Notes: generated by a model from the sequence alone, not told the origin. A DNA stretch of 64,000 nucleotides from Apibacter muscae (GCF_007845635.1 NZ_SELG01000029.1:310001-374000); one strand, 5' to 3'. Positions 8,556-18,829 are shown, numbered from the stretch's first letter. Numbers and translations are program-made.

Positions 8556-9710
8556 ATGAAACTAGTTCAAAACTATGTCCCTGAAAATGCAGTTATTGCA
8601 CATAGAGGAACTACCTATTGGGCACCAGAATCAACAGAATCAGCATATCGATGGGTACGAAACATGGGTGCAGACTATTTAGAAGCCGATTTGCAAATAA
8701 CTAAAGATGGGGTTGTTTTAGTTATGCATGATGCACATATGAAAGAAAAAACTGACATTCAAATTTTAAGTCAAGACCCTTTATCAATCTTTTATGGCAA
8801 AGCAGATGCTCCTACCTCTGAATTTACTTACGAAGAATTAATGCAATTAAACGCTGCCTACCCATTCATGGAAAAAAATCTAGGTACAGGCAGAGATAGA
8901 CCTTCATTTAATACGCAACATCAATACATTTCTACACTTGAAGATTTGATGAACTTTGCCATTGGTAAAAGAATTAAGAGAGATAGTAATGGCAAAAGAG
9001 TTTGGAGTAAAAGTAAGGAAGGTATCTATAAATTTGAGTATGAAGATGATCCTTACGACAATGGAAACAGACCCGGAATCTATTTAGAATTAAATCCAGG
9101 ATTAGAAGAAGCTATGGGTAAATTATTGGCTGAACATCAATGGGATATTTCTATCACTCCTTCTACGGATACCAATCAATTTAAATTAGAAAAAGTAAAT
9201 GTTGGTAATACCAATGGTAAAGTAGTATTACAAACATTTTTATTATCCAGTTTAAAAAAATTAAATAATATATACCATGGTAACTTGCCTATGGCATACT
9301 TAGTATCTAAAGGATTAATGGCACAAACCAGTGGAAGTTCTGATGAACCTTTAGTATATGCTCAGTTTATTAATGATGGTGTTAGCAATGGAGCTCAATT
9401 CTTCGGTCCATCAATATCAGGAGCTCCTAACAATTATGACGAGCTACTTAATCCTTGGCAAGCACATATGATTAGAAGGTCTGAAATGAAAATACATCCT
9501 TGGACGTTTGACACAGAAGAACAAATGATGAGATATTACGAAGGTATTGGCTTTACAAATCTAAATGATTATAAATCTCCCCCCTATTGCGATGCAATGT
9601 TTACCAATAGAGCTGATTTAACCATACAATATTACAAAAAAAAGGGTGTTAGAAATGATGGTCCAGACTATCAAGATCCTAACAATATTTTGAACAACTT
9701 AGGATATTAA
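8556..9710 (+). CDS. glpQ: Glycerophosphodiester phosphodiesterase
   Basis: The 384-residue body hydrolyses glycerophosphodiesters to G3P and an alcohol. GDPD catalytic features are present: AHRGTTYWAPESTESAY near residue 15, then LEADLQITKDGVVLVMHD (about residues 42-59) with the metal-binding Glu/Asp and catalytic His. Length fits the GlpQ type. The ATG at 8556 is the only start in this frame, but the upstream sequence encodes a frameshifted lipoprotein leader, so the intended protein is longer and exported. It lies between glpT and a secreted propeller gene. Confidence 0.88.
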   Translation: MKLVQNYVPENAVIAHRGTTYWAPESTESAYRWVRNMGADYLEADLQITKDGVVLVMHDAHMKEKTDIQILSQDPLSIFYGKADAPTSEFTYEELMQLNAAYPFMEKNLGTGRDRPSFNTQHQYISTLEDLMNFAIGKRIKRDSNGKRVWSKSKEGIYKFEYEDDPYDNGNRPGIYLELNPGLEEAMGKLLAEHQWDISITPSTDTNQFKLEKVNVGNTNGKVVLQTFLLSSLKKLNNIYHGNLPMAYLVSKGLMAQTSGSSDEPLVYAQFINDGVSNGAQFFGPSISGAPNNYDELLNPWQAHMIRRSEMKIHPWTFDTEEQMMRYYEGIGFTNLNDYKSPPYCDAMFTNRADLTIQYYKKKGVRNDGPDYQDPNNILNNLGY

Positions 9711-9737
9711 GATAAATTGAAAACTATAATAACAAAC

Positions 9738-10598
9738 ATGAAACAAATTTTTATTGCCTTATTTATTACAGGCTGTACCTTGATGAACGCTCAAAAATTA
9801 GCTCATTCAGGAAGTGATTATACATTAAAAAAAGTTATACCTGTAGAAGGAAGACAAGGAATAGCTGTTGATAAAGATTATTACTATGTTTCCAGTAGTA
9901 CAGCTTTGTATAAATATGATAAACAAGGCAGCTTAATCACAAAAAATGAAAAACCTTTTGAAAATTTTGAAAAAAAGGTTAACCATTTTGGTGATATTGA
10001 TATTCATAATGGAGAAATCTACACCGGTGTTGAATATTTTAATTCTGGTAATGTTGAAAATATCCAAATTGCCGTGTACGATGCAAAAGATTTAAAATAC
10101 AAATATTCCATTGAATTTGGAGAAATTGAACAACCAGAAGTGAGTGGAATTACCATTGATAGGAAAAATAACATTGCTTGGATGTCTGATTGGACTGAAG
10201 GCTGGTATTTGTATAAATATGATTTAAAAAATAAAAAATATTTAGGTAAAGTACATTTACAACCTTCTCCTCAATGGCAACAAGGTGTATATTATATTGA
10301 TGGAAAGATATTAATTACTTCTGATGATGGAGACTCGGATTTAAATGAACCGGATAATATTTACATCGCTAATGTTAGTAATCCTTTACAAACTACCACA
10401 AACGTAGAAAAATTTAGATCAATTCCAGAATTTAAAAAAGCTGGTGAAATTGAAGGTTTATCAATAGATCCAACAAATAATGACTTAATCATACTTAACA
10501 ATAGAGGAGCTATCATAAAAAAAGGTATGCCTTCTGGCTTTTATCCTGGGTATGACAAGGAAATTCATGAATTATATATTTTTGAAAAATCTAAGTAA
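9738..10598 (+). CDS. Secreted beta-propeller-like protein, unknown function
   Basis: A 286-residue product starting MKQIFIALFITGCTLMNAQ, a signal peptide. An upstream TTG at 9717 would place a non-signal stretch before it, so ATG 9738 is preferred. The mature part has repeated strands with aromatic/Asp turns (GIAVDKDYYYVSS, GITIDRKNNIAWMSDW, GLSIDPTNNDLIILNN), like NHL/YncE-type propellers. It follows glpQ by 27 bases and is likely co-transcribed. Binding or processing of a phosphodiester substrate is only a guess from the neighbours. Confidence 0.7.
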   Translation: MKQIFIALFITGCTLMNAQKLAHSGSDYTLKKVIPVEGRQGIAVDKDYYYVSSSTALYKYDKQGSLITKNEKPFENFEKKVNHFGDIDIHNGEIYTGVEYFNSGNVENIQIAVYDAKDLKYKYSIEFGEIEQPEVSGITIDRKNNIAWMSDWTEGWYLYKYDLKNKKYLGKVHLQPSPQWQQGVYYIDGKILITSDDGDSDLNEPDNIYIANVSNPLQTTTNVEKFRSIPEFKKAGEIEGLSIDPTNNDLIILNNRGAIIKKGMPSGFYPGYDKEIHELYIFEKSK

Positions 10599-10637
10599 AA
10601 CTACACAGTCCCTATAAAATTTTTTTAGTTTCTAACC

Positions 10638-10678
10638 TAGTATGTAGATTTTAATTTTTTATTATAATCTGCATACTA
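10638..10678 (+). repeat. Inverted repeat between the propeller and porin genes
   Basis: Thirteen paired positions (10638-10650 with 10666-10678, one G-T wobble) around a 15-base loop. It could be a weak terminator for the glpT-glpQ-propeller unit or an operator for the porin gene 33 bases downstream. Confidence 0.45.
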
Positions 10679-10710
10679 TTTTAAATTAAAATTAACTAAC
10701 CCAAATAAAT

Positions 10711-12015
10711 ATGAATTTAAAATCTACCTTATTAATTACGTTTGCCTCCATATTTTTATCTTCAGTATATGGACAAAATTCTAAAAAAGAGCCTGAACTT
10801 CAAGACTCCATTAAAAAAATATCATTTGTAGAAAGAATGACAAGTGATAGTTCTCATTTGGCTCAAGGCATCAAATTAAAATTTATAAATGATTTAGTCG
10901 GAGCAAATGAAAATAGCTTTGTTCCCACTTTAAAATATGGAATTGGTTTCGTATTAGAAACCTTATATCAAGAAATCCCCAAAGAGGCAAGAGGACATAG
11001 AGAAGGAAGTTCTAGATACAACTTTCAACCAGCAGCCTTTAAAATAGGTTTTTTACATACGGATATGCAAATTACTCCTAAATTGGGAGCAGGTATTACT
11101 TATAACCTTCACGCAAATAAAATTTCAGACGTGTTTATAAATTACGATTTTAATCCTTTATTAAGTGTAAAAATTGGTAGATTTAAAGGTTCTGGAAACC
11201 GAGCAGCGAATGAAACTTCTGCTTATGATTTGGATTTAGCAGATTTCACCTATACATCAGAAAATCAAAGTATTGACCAAGGCGCCCCAGATTTAAGGCA
11301 TTATGGAATAAATTTATCTGGATTTATAACCAAATACGTTAAGTACGGCTTTTTTTGGCATAACAGTGATAGTAATAGAGATAGATATTGGTCTGCAGCC
11401 AATGACGGACCTTCAGCAGGACAAGGAAATCATGGTTTAGAATTTAAAAGCTGGGATGCCTCTTTAAGAATTTATCCTATCAAAAACATAGAATTTGGTG
11501 GACATATTGGCGCAGTTAATTTACCTGGAATGGGATATAAACAAACTTGGGCTTATTCTGGTTATGCATACTATGTAAATCCTAAAAAATTCAAATTTAA
11601 ATTTGACTATGGAACCAACAAGCAAGTACGTTTTCTTAATCCTTCAACCGGAGATTACAATTTAACTGCATCGCCAGGAGGAAATATGGATTATTCTAAA
11701 TACGATTATAAAACAGTTAATAAATTAGGATATTCTTTCTTAGTAGGGGTTAACGTATCACCAAGGTTTGAGCCCGTAGCAAGGTTTGAATATTACAACC
11801 AAGGGAATAAAGAATTTTCTGGATTCAATTATACCGACCTGTATTTATACACTGCCGGTGTTAATTTTTACGTTTATCCGAACAGTCCAAGAATGGCTAA
11901 AATAACAGCATTTTATCAACATAGAGCAGAATCTGGAGGACCAAGCATTGCTAACGACTGGTTTGGAATCAATTATCAAATTGTATTGTATAATAATACT
12001 AAAGGGAATTTTTAA
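10711..12015 (+). CDS. Outer-membrane porin-like beta-barrel
   Basis: A 434-residue product with signal peptide (cleavage near SVYGQ, about residue 22) and a long series of alternating amphipathic strands ending in the aromatic/hydrophobic strand of an outer-membrane barrel. Segments such as PKLGAGITYNLHANKIS and LLSVKIGRFKG resemble phosphate-selective-porin-type barrels, though I cannot assign a family firmly. Its position between glpQ and glpK suggests it admits glycerophosphodiesters or G3P through the outer membrane. That is inference from context. Confidence 0.72.
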   Translation: MNLKSTLLITFASIFLSSVYGQNSKKEPELQDSIKKISFVERMTSDSSHLAQGIKLKFINDLVGANENSFVPTLKYGIGFVLETLYQEIPKEARGHREGSSRYNFQPAAFKIGFLHTDMQITPKLGAGITYNLHANKISDVFINYDFNPLLSVKIGRFKGSGNRAANETSAYDLDLADFTYTSENQSIDQGAPDLRHYGINLSGFITKYVKYGFFWHNSDSNRDRYWSAANDGPSAGQGNHGLEFKSWDASLRIYPIKNIEFGGHIGAVNLPGMGYKQTWAYSGYAYYVNPKKFKFKFDYGTNKQVRFLNPSTGDYNLTASPGGNMDYSKYDYKTVNKLGYSFLVGVNVSPRFEPVARFEYYNQGNKEFSGFNYTDLYLYTAGVNFYVYPNSPRMAKITAFYQHRAESGGPSIANDWFGINYQIVLYNNTKGNF

Positions 12016-12066
12016 TTAATTAATAAATTTTTTTTAATAAATTGCATAGCAATTGATTTTTTTATT

Positions 12067-12102
12067 AAAAACTCATATTATTTAAATAATATGAGTTTTT
12101 TT
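12067..12102 (+). terminator. Terminator after the porin gene
   Basis: A perfect 34-base palindrome (12067-12083 against 12084-12100) with a run of T on its right side, 51 bases after the porin stop and before glpK. Confidence 0.8.
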
Positions 12103-12146
12103 AAAGATTTAAAATTGTAATATCAAACTAATTAAACACACAAAAA

Positions 12147-13652
12147 ATGCAAAAAAAATTAATTTTAGCTTTAGATCAAGGGACAACCTCATCAAGAGCT
12201 ATACTATTTAACCACCATGGTGAAATAGTATCCGTTTCGCAAAAAGATTATACCCAATACTTTCCTAAACCAGGCTGGGTAGAACATGATCCAGAAGAAA
12301 TATGGTCATCACAAATTTCTGTTGCAGCAGAAGTAACTGCTAAACAAGGCATCTCTGGTTTAGACATAGCAGCTATCGGAATTACAAACCAAAGAGAAAC
12401 TACCATAGTTTGGGACAGAGAAACAAGCACGCCCATCTATAATGCAATTGTATGGCAAGATCGAAGAACTGCTAAATATTGTGATGAATTAAAAGCTCAA
12501 GGATTAACAGATAGCATAAGAGAAAAAACAGGTTTAATCTTGGATGCTTATTTTTCTGGAACCAAGGTAAAATGGATATTAGATAATGTTCCCGGAGCAA
12601 GGGAAAAAGCAGAACAAGGCAAACTTTGTTTTGGAACTGTGGATACTTGGCTAATTTGGAAACTTACTCGTGGTAAAATGCATATTACAGATGTTTCAAA
12701 TGCATCAAGAACACTTCTATATAATATTCATAAGCAAGAATGGGACGAAGATTTATTAAAATTATTTAATATACCTAAAGCTATACTTCCAGAAGTTAAA
12801 CAAAGTAGTGAAGTATATGGAGAAACGGCAACAACTTTATTTTCTACCAAAATACCTATATCAGGGATCGCGGGAGACCAACAAGCGGCTTTATTTGGAC
12901 AATTATGCACCGAACCGGGCATGGCAAAAAACACTTATGGTACCGGATGCTTTTTATTAATGAATACCGGTGAACAAGCTGTATTATCCAAAAATAATTT
13001 ATTAACAACAATTGCATGGAAAATTAATGGTAAAGTTCATTATGCTTTAGAAGGAAGTGTATTTGTTGGAGGAGCTGCTGTGCAATGGCTTAGAGATGGT
13101 GTGAAAATCGTGAAGTCATCACCTGAGAGCGAAAGACTTGCTCAATCAGTTCCTGATAACGGTGGAGTATATTTTGTTCCAGCACTTACTGGCTTAGGAG
13201 CACCTTATTGGGATCCTTATGCTAGAGGAGGAATTTTAGGAATTACACGGGGAACTACTGAAGCACATATTGCAAGAGCTACTTTAGAAGGAATTGCCTA
13301 TCAAGTCTACGATTTAGTTAAAGCTATGGAAGCAGATTCAGGAGTTAAAGATTTGGAATTAAGAGTAGACGGTGGTGCTTGTGCCAACGATTTAATGATG
13401 CAATTCCAATCCGATATCTTTAGATTTAATGTTGTTAGACCAAAAACTTTGGAAACAACCGCATTAGGAGCTGCTTATTTAGCCGGATTGGCTGTTGGAT
13501 ATTGGAATAGTATTGAAGAATTGCAGCAACAAAGGTCAATAGATCAAATTTTCCAGCCAAAAATGGATCTTGTTCAAGCAGAAAAATATATTAAAGATTG
13601 GAGAAAGGCCGTTGGAAGAGTTCGCAATTGGGTTGATGAAGAAGATAAATAA
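12147..13652 (+). CDS. glpK: Glycerol kinase
   Basis: A 501-residue FGGY-family kinase that phosphorylates glycerol to G3P. Diagnostic segments are [14 protein letters not shown] at the N-terminus (ATP loop), [13 protein letters not shown] near residue 80, and the FGGY signature region around [14 protein letters not shown] near residue 262. Length matches bacterial GlpK (about 495-505). No glpF channel is beside it, so glycerol entry must be by diffusion or a gene elsewhere. It completes the glpD/T/Q/K set. Confidence 0.96.
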   Translation: MQKKLILALDQGTTSSRAILFNHHGEIVSVSQKDYTQYFPKPGWVEHDPEEIWSSQISVAAEVTAKQGISGLDIAAIGITNQRETTIVWDRETSTPIYNAIVWQDRRTAKYCDELKAQGLTDSIREKTGLILDAYFSGTKVKWILDNVPGAREKAEQGKLCFGTVDTWLIWKLTRGKMHITDVSNASRTLLYNIHKQEWDEDLLKLFNIPKAILPEVKQSSEVYGETATTLFSTKIPISGIAGDQQAALFGQLCTEPGMAKNTYGTGCFLLMNTGEQAVLSKNNLLTTIAWKINGKVHYALEGSVFVGGAAVQWLRDGVKIVKSSPESERLAQSVPDNGGVYFVPALTGLGAPYWDPYARGGILGITRGTTEAHIARATLEGIAYQVYDLVKAMEADSGVKDLELRVDGGACANDLMMQFQSDIFRFNVVRPKTLETTALGAAYLAGLAVGYWNSIEELQQQRSIDQIFQPKMDLVQAEKYIKDWRKAVGRVRNWVDEEDK

Positions 13653-13690
13653 ATTATAGAAATCACAATCTTAAAAATAAAATATCATTT

Positions 13691-13722
13691 TTAATTAAGT
13701 TTAATGTTTTAAACTTAATTAA
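13691..13722 (+). terminator. Hairpin after glpK
   Basis: A perfect 14-bp AT-only stem (13691-13704 with 13709-13722) and a 4-base loop, 38 bases after the glpK stop. There is no T-run, so termination is likely but not certain. Confidence 0.5.
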
Positions 13723-13790
13723 TATATGTTTTACTTACAAAGATTCATAAAATTTTAAAGTATTAATTATAAATTTATAAAACCACAAAT

Positions 13791-14534
13791 ATGAAAAAGT
13801 TTCTTTTATTACTTGCCTCTATTTCATTCCTAAATTTCTCATACAGTCAAGAAATTGATAAGTTAGACTTTAATTTGAATTTAGAAACCAGCCATATATG
13901 GAACGGTATTATTGTTTCTAAGGCTCCAGCAGCAGGAATTGATATCAATTATGCTTTCGATAAAAAAAATAATTTAAAACTAGGTGTATGGGGAGGCGTT
14001 GGTTTATCCGATGCTAATGGTAAACACTACCAAGAAGTTGATTATTATTTCAAATATAATACCGCCCGATGGGGTTTAGGAATTTGGGATGTATTTAACA
14101 ATACTGATCTTACTGGAAAAGCTGATGAAATATTTAATTATGATAATAAAACCACTGGGCATAGACTTGATTTAAGGGGGTACTATGTTTTATCAGAAAA
14201 TTTTCCTTTAAAGTTAGACGTTGTTACCTCTTTTTATGGTAACGATAGAAATGCTAAAGGTGATCAAACATTTTCCACTTACACTGGACTCACTTATTCT
14301 GTGCTTAGAGATAAGAAAGTTGACCTAGACGTATTTTTTGGTACAGCTTTTAACCTTGGAAAAGGATATAACTTTTATGGGGATGGTACCAAAGATTTTG
14401 ATGTAGTTAATTTTGGTTTAACCGTTTCTAAAGATGTTCCAGTTTTAGGATATAAATTGCCTGTATCAGCAACAGCAATGTGGAATCCTTCTAGAAAAGA
14501 AGGGATAATTCATTTATCTACACAGTTATTTTAA
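13791..14534 (+). CDS. Outer-membrane beta-barrel protein, unknown substrate
   Basis: A 247-residue product with signal peptide MKKFLLLLASISFLNFSYSQ and about ten alternating strands ending in a Phe-terminated strand (IIHLSTQLF), the usual outer-membrane insertion signal. It opens with LNLETSHIWNGIIVSKAP, as in small barrels related to the TIGR02001/MltA-interacting type. The exact family is uncertain. It lies downstream of glpK with its own terminator, so a link to glycerol use is possible but unproven. Confidence 0.65.
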   Translation: MKKFLLLLASISFLNFSYSQEIDKLDFNLNLETSHIWNGIIVSKAPAAGIDINYAFDKKNNLKLGVWGGVGLSDANGKHYQEVDYYFKYNTARWGLGIWDVFNNTDLTGKADEIFNYDNKTTGHRLDLRGYYVLSENFPLKLDVVTSFYGNDRNAKGDQTFSTYTGLTYSVLRDKKVDLDVFFGTAFNLGKGYNFYGDGTKDFDVVNFGLTVSKDVPVLGYKLPVSATAMWNPSRKEGIIHLSTQLF

Positions 14535-14557
14535 ATTAGTAAAATTTTTAAATTATT

Positions 14558-14588
14558 AAACTACTTCTTAAATATTAAGGAGTAGTTT
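14558..14588 (+). terminator. Terminator after the small barrel gene
   Basis: A 14-bp stem with one G-T pair (14558-14571 with 14575-14588), a 3-base loop and trailing T-rich sequence. Confidence 0.78.
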
Positions 14589-14619
14589 TATTTTAAATAT
14601 AATAAATATTTAAATATTT

Positions 14620-14627
14620 TATATTTG
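14620..14627 (+). promoter_or_regulatory. -7 element TATATTTG for the DUF5686 gene
   Basis: An exact TAnnTTTG match 33 bases before the GTG start at 14661, right after the preceding terminator. Confidence 0.6.
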
Positions 14628-14660
14628 CATACTTTTATTATTAAATAGTAAGATTATAAC

Positions 14661-17051
14661 GTGATTTTAACTCTAAAATATAAATTAATTACTGTTTTAT
14701 TAATATTCTTAATATCTACAGAGTTTATAAAAGCACAAATTGATATTAAAGTTATCAATATTGAGAATAATCAACCTATTATAAATGCTTCCGTATTTGA
14801 TAAATTAAACAATTTTTTGGGAGTTACAAACGAAGACGGGATTTTTAAAGTATTAGACACCAAAAAGTATGAAAGAATAATAATAAAAATTCCAGGATTT
14901 GAAGAAAAAATAGTGGCTATTGGAAAGCTAAATAAATCTGTATATCTATTTAGGAAAGGATTAAAGTTAAAAAATGATTTAAAAGCCACAAAAATACTTA
15001 AAAAAATGTGGGACAATAGAAATTTAAATAGTCCTGATCATTTAGATAGTTATGAATTTGATTCCTATGTTAAATTTTCGATTGAAGCTCCTTCAGATTC
15101 TGTCTCTTACATTCCTAATCCTAAAACAAAATTAGATTCTTTAAATAATAAATTTAAGTCATTATTGGATAAAAGTATGCTTTTTTTAGGAGAAAGAACA
15201 ATGACTTATAAATACGATAAAAAGTTTGGAAGAAAAGCTATAGTAACTGCTTATAAAGCAGGTGGTTTTAGCGATCCTGAGCTATTTAATGCAACCATTA
15301 CTCTATCACTTGTTAATGAAATACCTAAAATACTCACTCCTAAGGAACTACAACACAATACTTCACTATTGGTTGATAGTATTGATTTAAATGGTAGAAA
15401 AACTTATATAATCTATACATTCAAAGGGAAATCACAATCAGAAAATTATAGAAGTCTTACGGTATTTATTGATGCTAAGAGTTATGCTCTAGTAAAACTC
15501 ATAGGTAATACATCTAAAATCTCTGACATTTACTATGAAATTACATATGCTGAAAATAATGGTATTTGGTATGCAGAGAATGAATATATTCAGACAAAAT
15601 TATTAAGTAAAAATTTCATTGAAAAAATGAATAAATTACTTCCTAAAAGTTTATTTTTCTTCACTAGATTATCAACTACTGCTACTATAGAATCTAATTT
15701 CTTAAATTTTAAAAGTCTTATTGTATTTGATCCAAAGGAATTTAATGGATATGAGTATGCTATATCAAAAACAATAAATACCGATAAAAACCTCACCTTA
15801 TATAACCTAAGAACAGATAGCCTTTCAAATAAAGAATCTAATACTTACCACGAACTAAATAGACTTTCTAAGAAATATAATGTTGAACCTAAAATTAGTT
15901 TTCTAAGAAGTTTATCCTCAGGAGTTTTACCTATTGGTTTTTTTAATTTTGACATATTTAACTTGGTTAGCAATAATATGTACGAATCATTTAGATATCA
16001 AGTAGGCGGAAGAACCAATTGGAAATTAAGCAACAATTTTAGCATAGGAGGCTATATTGCTAAGGGTACTAAAGACAAAGATACAAAAGGCGGTGGAGAG
16101 GTAACTTTTTATATTAATAAAAAAAAAGGAGGAGAACTTACATTAAAATTAGAAACAGACGTATTGCCTGTTGGTAGAACAAAAATTAAATATCAAACAG
16201 CTAAAGATATACTAGAAGCTAAACCTAATAACATTTATAATGATAAATATTTTAGTTACCGAACTATTGATTTATCTTATAAACAAAACTTTTTTAAAAA
16301 TATTGATTTTACCTTTCTATTAAACTATCAAAAACAAAGAGTAGATTTTGATTATAAATTTAAAAATTATAATGTTGATACTTGGTTTAATTTTGTAACA
16401 ACTTCGGTAATGATGCGCTACGCTCCTAATGTTAAATATATTGAATCTATTTCTGGTAAAAGAACGACTCTTAAAGATATACCACCCTACTATTACCTTA
16501 CTTACTCAAAATCTTGGAATCTATTTAATAATAGCACTGCAACACACCGGATATATCTCTCAACCTTATATATATTAAATACTAGACTAGGATCTACAGA
16601 AATTTTAGGAAATATGGGAGCTTCCTTTGGAGAAACGCCATTAATGAATACTTATGAGGGTGTTGGAGTTGCCAAAGGAGGAAGAAGCCTTTGGGGGAGA
16701 TTTAGTGTAAAGGGATACCAAAGTTTTGAAACTATGGAACCTTCAACATTCTTTTCAGATAAGTTTGCTTCCTTTCAGCTTTTACATCATTTACCTTCAA
16801 TTAGATTGAATCAATCCAAATCACTATATTTTACACTTGTTTATAAAGGACTTATTGGTGGAATGTCACATAAAGAAGATCATCAACTTTTTGTTTTTGA
16901 AGTACCTAAAGATTATTATCAAGAAATTGGAATTGAGGCTAATAAACTTTTATTAGGTTTTTTAGGTATTGGAGTTTATAGCAGAATCGGTGCTTATAAA
17001 GTAGGCAATTTAGATAGAAATTTGTATATAAAATTAACTTTAGATCTATAA
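14661..17051 (+). CDS. DUF5686 / carboxypeptidase-like regulatory domain outer-membrane protein
   Basis: A 796-residue product with a GTG start, a signal segment (about residues 8-25, ending IKAQ), then a CarboxypepD_reg-like domain (IDIKVINIENNQPIINASVFD, GVTNEDGIFKV) and a long DUF5686 region ending in beta-barrel-like strands. Such proteins are common in Flavobacteriia and sit in the outer membrane; their function is not established. The family's KATKILKKMWDNR helix follows the first domain. It is monocistronic with its own -7 element. Confidence 0.82.
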   Translation: MILTLKYKLITVLLIFLISTEFIKAQIDIKVINIENNQPIINASVFDKLNNFLGVTNEDGIFKVLDTKKYERIIIKIPGFEEKIVAIGKLNKSVYLFRKGLKLKNDLKATKILKKMWDNRNLNSPDHLDSYEFDSYVKFSIEAPSDSVSYIPNPKTKLDSLNNKFKSLLDKSMLFLGERTMTYKYDKKFGRKAIVTAYKAGGFSDPELFNATITLSLVNEIPKILTPKELQHNTSLLVDSIDLNGRKTYIIYTFKGKSQSENYRSLTVFIDAKSYALVKLIGNTSKISDIYYEITYAENNGIWYAENEYIQTKLLSKNFIEKMNKLLPKSLFFFTRLSTTATIESNFLNFKSLIVFDPKEFNGYEYAISKTINTDKNLTLYNLRTDSLSNKESNTYHELNRLSKKYNVEPKISFLRSLSSGVLPIGFFNFDIFNLVSNNMYESFRYQVGGRTNWKLSNNFSIGGYIAKGTKDKDTKGGGEVTFYINKKKGGELTLKLETDVLPVGRTKIKYQTAKDILEAKPNNIYNDKYFSYRTIDLSYKQNFFKNIDFTFLLNYQKQRVDFDYKFKNYNVDTWFNFVTTSVMMRYAPNVKYIESISGKRTTLKDIPPYYYLTYSKSWNLFNNSTATHRIYLSTLYILNTRLGSTEILGNMGASFGETPLMNTYEGVGVAKGGRSLWGRFSVKGYQSFETMEPSTFFSDKFASFQLLHHLPSIRLNQSKSLYFTLVYKGLIGGMSHKEDHQLFVFEVPKDYYQEIGIEANKLLLGFLGIGVYSRIGAYKVGNLDRNLYIKLTLDL

Positions 17052-17155
17052 GTTTAAATCAAAATCAATATATATCAGTTATATTCAAATATTAATATAC
17101 TCAATCATAATTTTCAGTTTATATCCTATAATCTAAATTAATCAAATTTATAATA

Positions 17156-18265
17156 TTAATTAATAAGCTCAGAAATTAAATGATCAAAATTTTGCAATTC
17201 ATTTCTTTCTTTTAAAAATAACGATCTTTCAATTGCTTTTTCTTTATAATGCTCTATCAATTGATTATTTAAAAGAATATTTTTTAATCCTAAATATAGC
17301 GATTCTTCATCGTTATTAACAATTACTCCACATCTTCCTTCATCTAATATTTCTGACATACCAGAACAATTTGTTGAGATTACTGGTGTACCTAATACTA
17401 TTGATTCTGTTACAACTGTACTATATCCTTCTTTATAAGACGAACAAACAAATAAATCTGAAGATTTTATGTATGCGTATGGGTTCTTATTATATCCTAA
17501 AAATTGCACCGTATCTATAAGTTTATTTTCCTTTACATATTTTTTTAATTCATTCTCCAGAGGTCCTGTTCCTAAAATAAGTAATTCAAAGTCTATATTA
17601 TCTTCATTTTTTAATCTCGAAACAATTCTTAACAATCGGTCATACCCTTTTTGTGGATTTAACCTTCCCACCGTGCATAACCTTAATTTATTTTTTATTG
17701 GAAGCACATTCTCTTTACTTTTATGAATAATATCTTCTATATCCAAGGAATTATAAATAACTTTAAATTTATTTGGGCGAATATTAATACTTTCTTGTAA
17801 ACATTTTTTTACACTTTCTGCTACACAAACAATTTTATCAAATTTATTATAGGTTTTTTCTGCTTCTTTTAAATTTCTAAATTCATACGAAACAGTATTT
17901 TTATATAATTCTAAATGTATCCAGCTAACAATTTTTGTATTTGGATCTTCACAACCAGAAACTATCCTTGAAGGAAATCCTTCTAAATAAGATATAATTA
18001 TATCATATTTTTCTTTAATGAAAAATTTAAATAATATTCTTGGAGGAAAAATAAGTGCTATTCTAGAATATCCTTTAAATAAATTGTTAAAAAACCATTT
18101 TTGCTTTACTTCTGGTCTTAAATTTTCTCTATTTACTCCTTCTTTAAAAACTGTAAATAGTGTAACTTCATATTTAGTAAAATCTAAACGATTTAAAAGA
18201 TTAACCAAAACTTTTTCAGCTCCTCCTCCTCTAAGATCAGTATTTACAAATAATAATTTTATCAT
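17156..18265 (-). CDS. Glycosyltransferase family 4
   Basis: A 369-residue GT-B fold enzyme. The N-terminal domain opens with LFVNTDLRGGGAEKVLVNLL. The C-terminal nucleotide-sugar domain shows TVGRLNPQKGYDRLL (about residue 200) and the EX7E-type region SSYKEGYSTVVTESIVLGTPVIST (about 283). It is the last gene of the seven-gene minus-strand glycan operon, 15 bases after the preceding acetyltransferase gene. Donor and acceptor sugars cannot be predicted. Confidence 0.9.
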   Translation of the reverse strand: MIKLLFVNTDLRGGGAEKVLVNLLNRLDFTKYEVTLFTVFKEGVNRENLRPEVKQKWFFNNLFKGYSRIALIFPPRILFKFFIKEKYDIIISYLEGFPSRIVSGCEDPNTKIVSWIHLELYKNTVSYEFRNLKEAEKTYNKFDKIVCVAESVKKCLQESINIRPNKFKVIYNSLDIEDIIHKSKENVLPIKNKLRLCTVGRLNPQKGYDRLLRIVSRLKNEDNIDFELLILGTGPLENELKKYVKENKLIDTVQFLGYNKNPYAYIKSSDLFVCSSYKEGYSTVVTESIVLGTPVISTNCSGMSEILDEGRCGVIVNNDEESLYLGLKNILLNNQLIEHYKEKAIERSLFLKERNELQNFDHLISELIN

Positions 18266-18280
18266 TAGTTATTTAAACGA

Positions 18281-18829
18281 TTAAATTTTGTTTTCTATAT
18301 ATCCTTTGGTAGCATCTATATTATAACTATACTTAGCAGGATTTCCTATTACAATAGAATGATCTGGTATATCTTCTGTAACGTAGGCATTAGGTGCTAT
18401 TAAAACATTAGTTCCTACAGTAATATTTCCTACTATAACTGCGTTAGTACCTATCCAAACCTCATTGCCTATAATTGGAGTTCCTTTATTTTTACCTCTA
18501 TTTGTCTGTCCAATGGTTACACCAGCAGCTATATTACAATTTTTACCTATTTTAACTTTTGGGTTAATTATAACAGTTCCCCAATGTCCTAAATAAAAAC
18601 CTTCATCTATCAGAGTTTCTGGGTAAATTTGAAAACCATATTTAATCTGATATCTGTAAAGTAATAAACGATAAAATATTCCTAATATAGATTTCTTTTT
18701 GTGATATGAAGCTTTTCTTAAAATATATAAATATCTGAAATTAGGATTTAATAATGATTTAAAAATAAATTTCTTTGGATAACTCCCATATATTCTAAAA
18801 TAGTCTTTTTTTATTTTACTATCAGACAT
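18281..18829 (-). CDS. Left-handed beta-helix O-acetyltransferase (serine acetyltransferase-like)
   Basis: A 182-residue product with hexapeptide repeats (IGKNCNIAAGVTIGQ, IGNEVWIGTNAVIVGNITVG) and the usual closing PDHSIVIGNPAKY. The N-terminal basic helical part FRYLYILRKASYH is shared with its two paralogues in the cluster. Family members use acetyl-CoA; in a glycan locus the target is most likely a sugar hydroxyl or amine, not serine. Located between two GT4 genes. Confidence 0.85.
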   Translation of the reverse strand: MSDSKIKKDYFRIYGSYPKKFIFKSLLNPNFRYLYILRKASYHKKKSILGIFYRLLLYRYQIKYGFQIYPETLIDEGFYLGHWGTVIINPKVKIGKNCNIAAGVTIGQTNRGKNKGTPIIGNEVWIGTNAVIVGNITVGTNVLIAPNAYVTEDIPDHSIVIGNPAKYSYNIDATKGYIENKI

